A stretch of 64,000 nucleotides of DNA, from the NCBI GenBank assembly GCA_037074765.1, contig JBAMDO010000573.1, forward strand, positions 620,001 to 684,000. The letters run 5' to 3'. The stretch comes from Mansonella perstans (Eukaryota; Nematoda; Chromadorea; Rhabditida; Onchocercidae). Shown here one piece after another: positions 1 to 12,348 of the stretch (its first letter is position 1; each line of letters starts with the position of its first letter). Both the position numbers and the translations under genes were made by a program. The notes beneath the pieces are model-generated. The model was given only the letters and a program-made list of their open reading frames with translations. It did no database searches and was not told the DNA's origin.

Positions 1-340
1 CAAATAATTAAATCAGAAGGATAAATTCTCTTCCGATAGAGCAGTAGCAGACTGCTGTTCAGCCCATAATGAAAAGTTCTATAATTGCTACATGAAAAGT
101 TCATAATGTCTTTGTATTCTATATTCTAGAAGGATTACTCACTGTTCTACTTATAAATATATATTTTGTTTACTTCCATAAACACATGTCAAGAGGTTGA
201 ATTCGGATTAATTCGATTATACCGTTACTACTTTATCGAAAGATAATTATACAAAAAGCCTCTATTTTTTGGGAAATTTGATCTGGAAGCTCTTTATAAA
301 TCGAATAGTTTATTTAAATTTAAAAAGAAATAGAAAAGGA

Positions 341-1570
341 ATGGAGGACGATGAAAAGTAAGTTTTTTAATAGTAGCTCGTTAAACAAAATTAAGGCAAA
401 CATTTCCACTTCGTATGATATGCATCAAGGGCTTGTATAGCTAACTTCTAAAGCATAAATAAGTGGTTTCAAAGCAGATGAAGAATTTATTTAGAAAGTT
501 ACAGAGTTCCAGTTCAGTTATAGAGAGTTACGTTATAGTTACGCTTGATTATACTATTCATAAGATGTTATGAGATACAATCAATTTATATTGGATGTAC
601 GCATTGTATCCTGTAAATAATTATAACGTAACTCTCTACAACTGAACTGTAACTCTGTAACTTTCTAAATAAATTTTGTGATTAGTTGAATCGACGAATT
701 AGTTGAACCGCTACTTTGTCACTCCTACAAAGTCATTTCAGCAAATATTATACAGGTCAGGAACGCTATATACGAATTCAAAACTACCCAATTCCGAAAC
801 CAACTGGTGGATACCAATACAAGGTGTGGAACTTTAATATTATCTGAAATACGAATTTTAGATTACATTTCTATTATTGATGTAAACTTCAGGTCAATCA
901 CTAAAAGCAACAGTTGTACGAACTTATAACAGACAAATATCCAAGTATTATGCCACTTACAATTTTTTCCAAACGAACGCAAGAAGCTTATGCAACAAAA
1001 ATGTGCGTAACAACTGAAGTGTCCTTTTTTTTTCAATTTTTCATGCCTTTATTCTTCAACACTAATTATATGGCAAATGAATATAACAGTTCATAATTGG
1101 TCGAGAAAAGTAGCTCCATAGTCGAGAAAAGTAATTTAATTTTAATTACATTTTACAGACGGTGGCATTAAGCAATTTGAAAACTTGCCAGTTGGAAACC
1201 CCAGTAACGCAGCAACAGGTTATTTGATATGGTATAAATTCTTCACAAAAATAAGAATAACTTTCTTTCTCTCCTCTATTAGGCTTTTCATATTTCACAG
1301 TGTGGAAATTATGATCTTTAACTCGACCTTAAATTTTTCCTAGAAAATAGAATCCTTTTGCATTATCATTCAATTACGCTTCAGTTACGCTTAAATATGA
1401 ACATGTCACCAAAATTCTAAAACTTTTTTAAACAGGTATGCAACATAACATTTGCATGGACCGAAAATGATTGGTCTACAGTGGAAATCGAAGGTACATG
1501 CGACATTAAATTGATGCCACGAAATCAAGAAAAAACATCTTCGAAACAACTGAAGCTATCGGTGAAATAA
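341..1570 (+). CDS. Unrecognised 128-aa protein, five exons
   Basis: Exons read as 341-357, 742-823, 914-1006, 1159-1218 and 1436-1570, with GT donors, AG acceptors and matching phases throughout, giving 128 residues ending in TAA. I do not recognise the family. The N-terminus is acidic (MEDDE) and is followed by a polar, Tyr- and Pro-rich stretch. The C-terminal half holds four Cys (in the contexts TKMCT, KTCQL, QVCNI and EGTCD) and a segment with two Trp, FAWTENDW. No signal peptide or membrane segment is visible from this start, so the Cys residues are not clearly extracellular. An AATAAA lies about 54 bases past the stop. The acceptor of exon 3 (AGCAACAG at 906-913) has a poor pyrimidine tract and is the weakest junction. 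An upstream exon cannot be excluded, because the window begins only 340 bases before the ATG. Confidence 0.55.
484..675. repeat. Foldback (MITE-like) hairpin element in intron 1
   Basis: The bases 484-537 and 622-675 are near-perfect inverted copies of each other (54-bp arms, two mismatches by eye), separated by about 84 bp. The outer ends read AATTTATTTAGAAAG and its complement. A second short inverted pair (GATACAAT / ATTGTATC) lies inside the spacer. No open reading frame and no clear target-site duplication were seen. It sits wholly within the first intron of the 341-1570 gene. Confidence 0.8.
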
Positions 1571-2700
1571 TTGAATGCTTATGAAAAGAATAACATTAAA
1601 TGTTATTTCGCATTCACTATTTAAATAAAAGTGTCATTTTATTGCGTAGATTCATACATATGTACATGCTACTCCACGCATGTTTTCGAAAGAACAAAAC
1701 ACCGCAGGAATCTGAATTTCAGCATAATATTTCTATTTCAATATCATTGATACATATTAGCAACTCTGTCATTAACATTGTTTCATCAATGCCAATAATA
1801 ATTGCAAAATTTATTTAAAAATATTGAGTAGAAGTTTCAAGATAAATACTTTTTTTTGTCTCATAGTTTTTTAGCTTTTGGAAATTTTAACGAAAAAAAA
1901 CTTGTCTTTTCCGATTTTCTAAATAAATGTAAACCCTGAAATATGATACTTTCAGCCAAATCACATGCTGCTCTGATCTTGTCAAAATATGAGATGAAGA
2001 TAAAGAAATATAATAATTCAACCACAAATACATTTAAATATTCATTTCCGTTGCGTTGTAATTTTCGTCGATTTAAATTATTCACATACTTATTAAACAA
2101 GCTTTTTGCTATTTATTAAAACTTTTCAAATATTTATTAGTTTTGCATTCCTGTCAGTCAGCAAAATTTGAGGATGAGAAACTTGGAATTTGGATAAATG
2201 AGAAACTTTAAGGAATCACGTAGTCATGAATCTGTATTTCTACCGGTAATATCTATCGGGAAAGTACTGTACATGCGAAATGTACCAGCACATATCAATT
2301 TTCACTAAATGATGGAATTTCACTAAACGAAAATTAACAATAATATTTTTTCTGATAGCCAAATATGAGATAAACAAAAATTATTTCCCCTTTTCTGAAT
2401 CTCAAACATGTACACTCATTGTTACATTTTTATGCTGCATGAATGTAAATAGTTACGTCAAAATGTACGTTTACGTACGTGTTCTACGTGTAAGAAGATA
2501 AAGAAGCAGAAATTATTTACATTCCTGCAACATCTTATCAACACTTATCGACCGAAGGATTCTTGTCTAATGAAAAATGAAATCATGCAACACAAATGCA
2601 ACAAGTTTATTCTTGAAACGTGGGATGGTCGTGTGTGGGTAGAATGGACGTTAATTATTGTTGATAGAAGAAGAAAATAACATACGTGGTAAGGTGGTCG
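1571..2700. other. Spacer between the 128-aa gene and ehs-1
   Basis: AT-rich DNA with a likely polyadenylation signal AATAAA at 1624-1629. Short open frames here (for example 1600-1818 and 1861-2100 on the reverse strand) are low-complexity and have no splice partners. Nothing else supportable is seen. Confidence 0.6.
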
Positions 2701-2708
2701 TTTTTCAG
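2701..2708 (+). other. Candidate spliced-leader acceptor of ehs-1
   Basis: TTTTTCAG ends 42 bases before the chosen ATG and has no recognised coding exon upstream. In nematodes this is the form of a trans-splice acceptor, though a cis-spliced 5' UTR exon would look the same. Confidence 0.4.
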
Positions 2709-2750
2709 GTATTTCAAATAAGTTTGCTCAATTACTCAAAGCCCCAAGCT

Positions 2751-5700
2751 ATGAATATCTCAACAACAACGATCTCACAACCATATACTTACATTTATGA
2801 AAATTTGTACAAAGAAGTTTGCTTTAATTTTCACTTATTATAAGATTCAACGTAGAATTAAGCGTTGAAAATAGGTGATCAGAGTAAAGTCAGAATTCAA
2901 CGCTTAACGTCATGAGATTTTTTTTTAAAAAATTCACTTTGATTTTTAATGTTATCTTATGCAATTGAAGAACATTTCTAGCTACTTGAAAAAATGTCTC
3001 GTATTGATTATTTTCAATGTGAAAATAGTTTTCCGCATTTTCAACCTAATAATTGAATTGAAATATTTTAGATGAATATGAGAGGAAAGGATTTTGTGCC
3101 TGCACAAGAAGCAGCAGCATTTTTGAAACGATCCAACTTGAATGTTACAATTTTGGGCCAAGTATTTATTTTTTGTAACTATTAAAAGTGTACGAGTTAG
3201 CACAGTTAGCAACGTTTTGTTAAGAAACGTCAGGAGCTGATAATTGTCTAAGAACTTAGATAAAAGAACTTGATAGAAGTTCTGACATTGACATTATTTT
3301 TAAATTCAAATTTCGAATGTTCCGTAAAATAGCACTACGAACTTCAGAAACAAAAAATACTTGCTTTTATTCAGATCTGGGAATTGGCTGATTACAATCG
3401 AAAAGGTTACTTGGATAAAACTGGTGCTTTTATTGCATTCAAGTTGGTGGCAGCTGCTCAACAGGGACAATCTATCTCATGGAATTCTTTGCTGCTTAAA
3501 CTAGAACCTCCATCCTTTGCATCAAGGTCTGCTACACCATCTATGCCTAATTTTGGTACCACATCAATCAATCTTAATGAAAGCTGGGCAATCAGTCCAA
3601 CCGATCAGGCGAAATACGATTCCATCTTTGATGGTTTGAATCCAGTTGAAGGGAAAGTACCCGGTAAAAAGGTGATGCATATTTATTTTGCACAGAGGTC
3701 AGTATATATTAGTGTAACTCATTACAGGATCTCTTCTGATGACAATGTGCACTATTCGATATAAATTGCTCTCGTATTGTATCTTCCAAAGCGAATTTCG
3801 TTTTCATTTTTGTGTGAATCTCTGGGCCACTTTGTATCCTAATGATAATGGAAACTATTGTTGACTACTAGTCTTTTTTATTCATACAAAATGTGTTAGT
3901 CTTCTTTATCAAAGTTCAGATAGTATTTGACTTTGTATTTTTTTACTCCTTGAGTCATTTTCAGGTACGGCCTGTGCTGCTAAATTCAGGACTTCCAAGT
4001 ACATCATTAGCAAGGATTTGGGAGTTGGCAGACATGGATAAGGTTAACCAATTACTGCAGCTAATTTAATAATTTTTCAACACCTACATAATTGATTGAT
4101 TACGCTTGGTTTACCTCATTAATATCTAAGCCGATACAATGAAGGCAAAGTCCATTAAGTCGGATCTGTGTTCGCGACTTTATTAAAACGTTAGCTAATG
4201 ATTCTTAAGGAAGTGATTTTCTGGAAGACACAGACACTCGACGTCTCCGTCTGCACATGATTATTTACGAGCTATAGTCAAGGCTTACGCATATGCATGG
4301 ATGTTTTAAAATTATTTTAAAATTATGCTTCAGTTTCTCTTCAGGATGGCAAGCTTGATCGCATTGAAATGTCTGTTGCATTACATCTGGTTTATTGTGC
4401 CCTGCAAGGAGAACCAGTGCCAAGTGTTCTACCACCATCTCTAATTCACCCGACAAAGCGTGAACTTGTGCAGTTTTCTTCAAGTATTCCGGTTCCAGTA
4501 TCTCGTAAGAGTCCTTCGATATTAAAACAAAATTTGCGCAAGCACTATCGTTGTTTGAATTAATAGGATACTGTTTAATTTTTGGGATTTTTTTTTAGAA
4601 TGGAGTGGTGGTCGACAAAGAACCGGCTCAGTAGTATCCTTGGAAAGTTCTGAACAGTCAGTGTCCGGATCTGAAAGGTTGCGTTCACAAAGTGTCCAGC
4701 CAACAAGTGTTACCACACCAGTCTCTTTTGTTAGTTTATCCCTAAGGCTTTCTTAACTTTAAAAATTTTTAAGTGAATCGTTTGTAATTTTTATTCGTTT
4801 TAGCTGGCACCACTTTCATTATTACCTGATACAGCATGGCCAGTGCAGTCAACATGTTATGAAGCTAGTTTTCATCAGGTACTTTTGCACTTCAGAATAT
4901 AACGTGGGAATGTCTCAACGTTGGAATTACTTCTGGTTCCATTTTCAATATCTCAGTTTTTATTAGTTTAATTTCAACTGTTGCTACTTCGTTTCTAACT
5001 CTGTTATGTTAGGCGGCTGTCATTGAAACTTTTTTTTACAATTTTTCCCTTTATAGATTCTACGATCCAGATTATTCTATTTGGGTATTGCAGGCTGATA
5101 CTAACCAGGATGGATTTGTTTCCGGTGCAGATGTCCGTGACATTTTGCTCGCAACAGATATAGAGCAGAAAACATTGGCATTACTTTGGTCGCTTGTGGA
5201 TCTGAAGAAGAATGGAATGTTAAATTTGGAACAATTTTCTCTGATGTAATTCCTTTTTATTGGTCCAGTGAAGAAAAGTTGTCAACTTTTTAAATGTAGA
5301 GATGTTGTGACGAATTTCATGGGAACTTTTTTAGCATGTACCTAATTGAAAATCATAAACGAGGAAAACCGATACCATATGTATTACCGCAGAATTTGAT
5401 ACCACCATCTTTTCGAACAGTCGAAGCCCCTGCAGCTAATGTGACTAGCGGATATGCTATGGTAGCTCATTTCCTAAAGTTATGAAAATGATTTGGTTAC
5501 TGTTTCTTCAAAGTCGGTAAATTTTCGTAATTGATGAACTTATTTCTCACTCTTTGGTGTCACAATCAAGGGTATGTCTGAAAGAATCTATCTTTAATGA
5601 TTGCATCATGAAAAAATACCATTTATTCAACATGTAGCAGAGTACAGTACCAACTGGAAACGAGGAACTGGATTCATTATTGCGCGAAGTTGAGAAGCTG

Positions 5701-8023
5701 ATTCTGGAGCGCCGAGAGGCTGATCAAGAAATTGTTCAACTTGAAGCTGACATGACTGTGAAGAACAGTGAAATCAAGAATTTAAAGGTTTTTAATTGAA
5801 AGTAAATTCAACTAATGTTTGTGACATTGTGTTAATACTAGTTCATTTTTGTTGATCTCTATGAATTACTTAAACAGATGTTTAATACCATTTTGCTAAT
5901 AGGCACTATTCTGTTTATTTAACACCCCTAGGGTTATTAGATCTTGCTGTAAACATGTATAGTTTAGCAGTTTTATGTCAGAGGTTCATTGAAAGATATT
6001 TGAGAAGGTCAGCGGTTTCATTGATAAGGTATTTGTAAATTAAATGAGAGCGAAAAAAAGAAATATTGTAAAATATTCGAAATCTTTCGGTTGCAGATTG
6101 AACTAACAACATTAGAAAATACAGTAGCACAGCTGGAAAAACAGAAAGGTGAAGCAGAAAAAAGACTTGAAGCACTTGATTTACAAATTTCACAACTGGG
6201 ACGAAATGTGGAACAATCTAGAGAAAAAGTCAAAGAAGAGGAAAAAAGGCTTAGCGAACTTCATTCGCAAAGCACTCGAAATGAAGAAGATAAAACAGTA
6301 AGTATTACTATATTTACTTGTTTATGTGTAAAAATATCGCTTTTTGCTTTCCAATTCCGTACTCTTGATATCTTTAGAATTAGCACATAGTTGTAGTTAA
6401 GAAAGAATATTATGAGCAAGATTTCTGCTATAAATGATTGTTTTAACAAGCAGTGTTTAAATGATTAGTTGGATGATTTCAGTCAGAGGATAAATCATGT
6501 TTTTGTTAGTAATTAACAGTGTATATGAACTTTTCCAATTCGTTAAGAAATATCGGTATCAGTTACTTTCTTTTAGACAACTGAAGAATTGATAAATGTG
6601 CAACGAGAAGTTCAGTCTTTGGAAGCAGAAAAGAATACGCTATCTGTTACACTTTCACAGCATAATGCCTCTATCGAAAAAGCATCGTTGGAACTTACAA
6701 AAGTTTGCTTATTTTTTGATAGTTATATAATTGTTTTTATTCCTTGAATAGATTTTCTTGTATTCTTTGTTCATTTCCACAGAATTTTTTCTTCAACATA
6801 TGATATTCTTTATTTGTATATTGATCGCTCTTTTGCAATTTCAGTTGCAAAAATGTGTTCATTGTTGAGGTTATCTTGTTGCCTAATGTTGGTTTACTTT
6901 CTGGAGATATCTAGAGACGTATATTTTTGGGAATAATACATCTCTTTCTTTTAACTTAAGTTTCATTTTCAGTTAGAAAGGAAGTGTGCAAACACTGAAG
7001 AGATAACAAAACGTATTGAAAATGAGAATGAGAAGTTAAAGAAAGTGGCAGAACGTCTCACTCAATTAATAGAAAGCAATGATATTGAAACACTTAATAA
7101 AGAAAAGAATGAGCTTTTTGCTGTGCTCGTGGAAATTTCTCCGGTACTTGTTAATGATTTTTTAACAGATAGGAAGAAGGTTCCAAATGAGAGTGCTAAC
7201 AATCATGTTGATAAGTTTGTTGTTCTGAAAACTAGAAAAGAGGAGTTGACGGAGATTTTTGATTCTTTTCTCAGTAAGCTATAAGACACCTTTGACTGTA
7301 CTGCGTAAATGATTGATTGAAATTAAAAAAGTGAGGGATTCCAAAGGTAAAATAGTCGATGATGCAGTCAAGTAAAGAATCATCAAACAGCATGTTTTTT
7401 AAGGTTACCGAAAGTCAAAATCTTGGCACCTCTGCAGATCCTCTCGCAACCATTCGGCCAGGTTTTACTTCCTTGTTTTTCTATTCATGGTGATTATTTT
7501 AGATTATAGAGAGAACCTAATACTAATTCATAACTGGAATAAATTTAGTGGGATTTATTAATAATTATTCAGTGCTTGAAATGAATTGTTTTGCAGGCGT
7601 TGGATTTGAAACTGATCCATTTGTGGGTACGATTAACTCATCATTTAAGAATTTTGACGCTTTCTCCGGCAAAGATCCATTCAGTTCGGATAATACGAAA
7701 TTTCTACCAGCTACTACTCCCACAAAAACACCGCCACCACCACGACCTGCGCCGCCAAAATCATTGAAAACTGGTGTGGAATCGGATCCATTTTCTAGCA
7801 TGTAAGTGTTTCTTAGCGAAAATAGCAAAATTATGATTTTTTAAAATTTCCGTTGAATTTCTGTCTTTTTACACATTTTCAATAAAAAAAAATTATTTTC
7901 TTATTCCTTTCTTACGCTCAATTTCTTTCCAGAGATCCGTTTGTTCAAAGTGGAGCAACAGCCACCGTAACAACAGACCAGTTCGCAGATTTTGCTAACT
8001 TTGATGCTTTTGCGAAGTCTTAA
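2751..8023 (+). CDS. ehs-1: EHS-1 / Eps15-type endocytic adaptor
   Basis: Sixteen exons join in phase to give 756 residues: 2751-2816, 3072-3161, 3375-3671, 3965-4042, 4345-4504, 4599-4729, 4804-4878, 5094-5245, 5335-5461, 5641-5787, 6097-6297, 6577-6702, 6973-7273, 7438-7461, 7597-7801 and 7933-8023. Three EH domains lie near residues 15-105, 130-225 and 290-385, each with the family Trp ([29 protein letters not shown]). EH2 carries the best calcium loop, D-x-D-x-D-G. Residues about 395-640 form a Glu/Lys-rich coiled coil. The tail has a proline run and four DPF motifs, the AP-2 appendage ligands, and ends [13 protein letters not shown]. Known Eps15 proteins bind NPF proteins and act in clathrin-mediated endocytosis and synaptic vesicle recycling. 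The start codon aligns the first EH helix (YENLYKE) exactly with the family. The junction at 7273/7438 is the least certain, because reading through it gives an early stop. Confidence 0.92.
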
Positions 8024-10842
8024 ATTTTTTATGCTTGATATGTATTGTCCATTTATCATTTTTGTGAATTCATCTTCTACTATTATCTAAATTTTGTGAT
8101 TTTTGACTCTTCTACACTTTATAGATTCCGCTTGCTTGAACAAAGTTCAAGTTACCAAATACTTCATTAATATTGTCGCCATTTTGTATTTTACTGCATG
8201 TCATCGGTACTGTAAATTTTGTTATAGATATTCAAGTAATAAAATGTCACTCCGTTCTTTAAATTTCAAAAATCGAAGCCCTTCAAGCTTCCTAAATAGA
8301 ATTTTGAAAAATTTTTAACCATGAATTTGATGACTAAAATTCATACACAGCATGAAATAGCGTTAATATAATATTGTGTAAGATCAACATAGTTTGCTTC
8401 CTTCTAATATCTTTTATTACTTCCATATGTGAATATTTTTCCTTAGTTGACAGTATGGAACTGGCATAGTTGCTATTTATCGGCTATCGGATTAATAATA
8501 CCGAAAATATCGTACCGAGGGGAGTAATTTTGATTGTAGAGTAACACAAATTGTAGTTAACAATTGTGTTGCCAGAAAACAGTGCAAAAAATTGAAAGTG
8601 GGCAATAGAGGGGAAAGCGAAATTAAGATCCTAGCAAATACTATGACGGCGGTAATCCTAAATTTATGGGGTTGCCGAGAATTTTCAGGAGAAAATTTAA
8701 ATAATGTGGTCGTCATGCAGAAACAAATCATCAATACCTTCTGATATGATGGAAAATTCCCGAAAATTTGATCAAAAGAAATGATTGGAGATGTGGAAAG
8801 CAATGAGAATATAATATATTCTTTAAAGCGGAATGTATTTTTTGGTGTAAACCCCAACGAAGATTCTCTATTATTAATAAGTTTCAATCGATTTTTCCAG
8901 TAGCTGAATTACTTTTGCAATAACAAACACTTCCGCAACAATCCATCTGGATTTAGTATGGTTGATGTACCAACACAATCTAACATAGAGAAACCTGGAT
9001 TAAAGCTCCACAAGACCTTAATTTAATATTTTCTTTAAATAATAAGCTTCATTAAGATTAAGAGAAACTCGCATGCTATAATCCTAGTACATTTTGATGT
9101 TTACTTGCTACCTAATAAAGCTTACAAGTTTGCAAACATCAACAAATTTATAATTCTTCAGCTTATATCTTTCCAAAAGTTAATGTAAGACTGAAACGAA
9201 ACAGCCGCGAACTGAATCACAAAATACTAACTTTTCTAGCCTCCTTACCATGAAATACTGATGTCCAAAAAGTTACTAATGATCGAAATGGAATAGCTAA
9301 AAAATAAAATCGAATAGGTATATTCTTTTTTATTTAATAATCAATTTACTCATGTCTTCTTTGTTTATATTATGATACAACAAAATTTCAACTAGTTATC
9401 ATTAGATGATCTTTCCGACTGATTTTTCCAAAGAACTCCTAGTTCACATGTATGTTCATCCAATGCAATAATATTAATATTGAAATATTTTAAATATTGT
9501 TGAAATAAAGCATTAAACAAATAAACCCTAATATTTCAGTGTGCTAGTTAGTAAAAATTTTTGTGTAAAATAAAAGATACTTTCTCGTTTTCCAAAGAAT
9601 TCGGTTAAGAATAAATATACGAGATTCGTTTTAATCCGAACACCAGATTTTCATAAACTTACATAATTAACCCATTACATACCAGACATAATACGACTAT
9701 CAATCATTCTCCCGAATCATTCAAATATTATTCAAAACCACTCAATTCATTTTCAGATTCTTTTTTGAAACTATGGTCCACTTCAAAGTAGAGCTATTCA
9801 TGTAAATAGAGCTACTAAATCATTCATTCGAGGAAGCTGTTGCAAAGCATATCAGAACCAAGAAATGAACCACAAAATAGTTTTCAAAATCGGTCGTAGA
9901 AGGTCAGAGGTGCAACAACGGTATCAGTAGCAACTATAGTACTTACGCGCAAAACTAACGCATCGCAATACTACTGTCAAATATATACAGAATAAAGGTT
10001 AGATTCTTGCATTTGGAATATTTGCAAAGTATGCACATTGTAGTACAGCAAGCAACTAACATTAAAATAATGTACCAGTAATTAAATTTTAAGCAGTTGT
10101 CTAAATTGTTTTTTCATTAATTATGTGAAAACTAGTAAATATAAGCATTTATAACTTTGTTGGTGAATAGATTTCTCTTTGCTTGATTATTTTACTATAC
10201 GTAAATAATTTAAAAAGTGCTATATTTTCTGCCAATAATGTTTGCATTTGGAAAAAAATCCATCTAATAAATCTTATCATCAAAGAAAATAAATTTTTGA
10301 TTACTTTTTTTCATTTTAATTTCACGTTAAAGCAGATCAATTGTGCGCTGAAAACAATTGCCTAATTCAACAATCAGGTTAAGTCCAGAAAACAATGAAG
10401 AAAATATACATTAACAATGAGGAATCTGAATCAAGAATTCCAATTTTTGATATGTTTGACAAATTTCTGACCGTCTCTGACTAAAAATAATATTTCCAAT
10501 TATACAAAAAGTTCTCTGTTAATCTTATCAAGATTAAGGATTAAATTGAATAGCCAAATAGGTAGGGAGGTTTTATTCAGTTTGTGCTCAGATGTTTCTG
10601 GCCTGGTTATGAATCGATCGTTTTAGTTAGAATAAGCTTCTCCAATTATTTCATTACATATTCTCTTCGTCATTGCAACAAAGGTATAATTTCTGCTTGT
10701 TTACATGAATTTGTGTCGCTCACATCACTCATCAGATAACTTTCTTGATATTCCTTATCTTAGTATCCTGAATGCCTGGGTAGTAATCATGTTCTATAAA
10801 TTAACTTTATATCACTGAGAAAAGTGTTCCAATTCTTTCGCA

Positions 10843-10991
10843 TTCTAATCCAAAGTAAAATATAGCTTAATTAAATAATGTTAATTTTATTAACAGAAAT
10901 ACACTGATCGCTTCCTTTTCTAATCCAAAGTAAAATTATAGCTTAATTAAATAAAGTTAATTTTATTAATAGAAATACATTGATCACTTCC
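10843..10991. repeat. Tandem duplication, about 75-bp unit
   Basis: TTCTAATCCAAAGTAAAAT begins at 10843 and again at 10918, and the following bases match to about 10915 and 10991 with small differences. Two adjacent copies, non-coding. Confidence 0.85.
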
Positions 10992-11039
10992 ATAATCGGC
11001 AATATTTTGGATAGTAGACACACTTATACATACAAAATA

Positions 11040-11235
11040 GATACCTATGCACACATATATATTTACACATAAAAACACACCCACAAAAACACCCAAACAC
11101 AAACACCCACACACAAATACCCATATACAAATACTCATACACAAACATCCATACACAAACAGACACACACTCACACACATTTACACACCTGCACACATAC
11201 ATACATACACACAAACGCAAACACCACATACATAA
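11040..11235. repeat. CA-rich degenerate microsatellite
   Basis: Interrupted ACAC/CATAC tract. It is open in several frames on both strands, giving Thr/His-rich and Cys/Val-rich translations that reflect the repeat rather than genes. Confidence 0.9.
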
Positions 11236-12320
11236 TCATGATTATCGTTGCTTTCATATCTAAAGCTGATATGATAACAACTATCTGATTTCATATGTTG
11301 TGCAATTAGATATTTCTATTATTCTTTTCTGCACTCTCTAATAACTGAGAATTAGTAAATGTTCTTTCTCGATGAACTTTCACCCCATATTCATTTATCA
11401 TTCATGCATTACAAATAATGATGATGCACTAAAGTTTGCTGTAAAACAAACACATGCTTTTTTTTTAAAAATACTCATTGCCACTATCACTACATTCATT
11501 GATTGTTTTTTAGAAAGGTCTTTCATTCAGTTTACTTCTAATTCATGTAATTTCCTTCTTATTTGCTTATTTTCGTTAGAACACACTTGAATAGCATATC
11601 TTTTCTAATTAATAATGCTTGGTACAAGAACTAACCATTTTCCTTATTGAAATTTTTCATAATTATGCTAAAAATTTCCAACTTGTTTCTCTTTTAATTG
11701 ATCGAAATTAATAAACAAGTTTTCACTGTGTGACTGATAAATTCATAAAAAACTTCTGCTAAAAATATTCTAATTCATGCCATTGCTTCTAGTTTCCAAA
11801 CATTTTTTGGAAAGAAGAAGTTTTTCTTGCATCACTGATTCTCTCAATTTCTTCTTTCATTTTCATTTCGTTTCGATCTCTTTCTCATTTATAACTTTTC
11901 CATTGAACAAAAAAATGACAGAGAGCAGCATTTTGGATCGATTCTTTACAAAGTTCACATACCTTTCACAAAAAGTTTTTTGTCATAAAGACTGTTTTTT
12001 CTTGGAAAATAGCTATGAGTACTCAAATTTTTTTAGCTCAAAATTCTTCAGAAAAAAATGGCCTAATTTTTATTATGACTTTGTCATCGTTGAGCAAAAT
12101 ATCGTCGTTTATAAAATCTATTTCAAAAGTTTACTAAGTGTAGGAAATAAGGAATAAAATAGAGTAAGGAAGTGGAACAAATGAGCTTGCTGCATGACTC
12201 ATTTGTACAGCAAATTCAAATGAAAAAAGAATAACTTCCGAAATATCAATCAAAAAGTGCGCACTTTACACAGGAAATCCTAGTGTATTTCGAAACATTG
12301 TAGTGGTCGTCAGTTTTTCT

Positions 12321-12330
12321 GCTTCTGCAG
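12321..12330 (+). other. Candidate spliced-leader acceptor, LACTB-like gene
   Basis: GCTTCTGCAG ends 18 bases before the first ATG of the LACTB-like gene, with no upstream exon recognised. It could be a trans-splice site or the acceptor of a non-coding exon. Confidence 0.4.
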
Positions 12331-12348
12331 TAAATGGAATCCTAGCTG

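Larger units (their letters stand above)
8024..12320. other. Gene-poor spacer with repeats
   Basis: About 4.3 kb of AT-rich DNA between ehs-1 and the LACTB-like gene. It holds the likely ehs-1 polyadenylation signal (AATAAA, 8238-8243), the duplicated block at 10843-10991 and the CA-rich tract at 11040-11235. Open frames at 8492-8887 (reverse) and 11777-12157 (forward) encode low-complexity Phe/Ser/Ile-rich peptides with no domain or splice partners, so I do not call genes. Confidence 0.6.

Noticed and set aside
8492..8887. 131-codon reverse-strand ORF
   Set aside because: Ser/Phe/Leu-rich, no domain, no splice-compatible neighbours; best explained as chance in AT-rich DNA.
10947..11235. Overlapping ORFs on both strands (Cys/Val-rich and Thr/His-rich)
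   Set aside because: They translate the CA-rich microsatellite; the composition is that of the repeat.
11777..12157. 126-codon forward ORF upstream of the LACTB-like gene
   Set aside because: Phe/Ser/Lys-rich low complexity; the LACTB-like first exon with correct phase lies further downstream.
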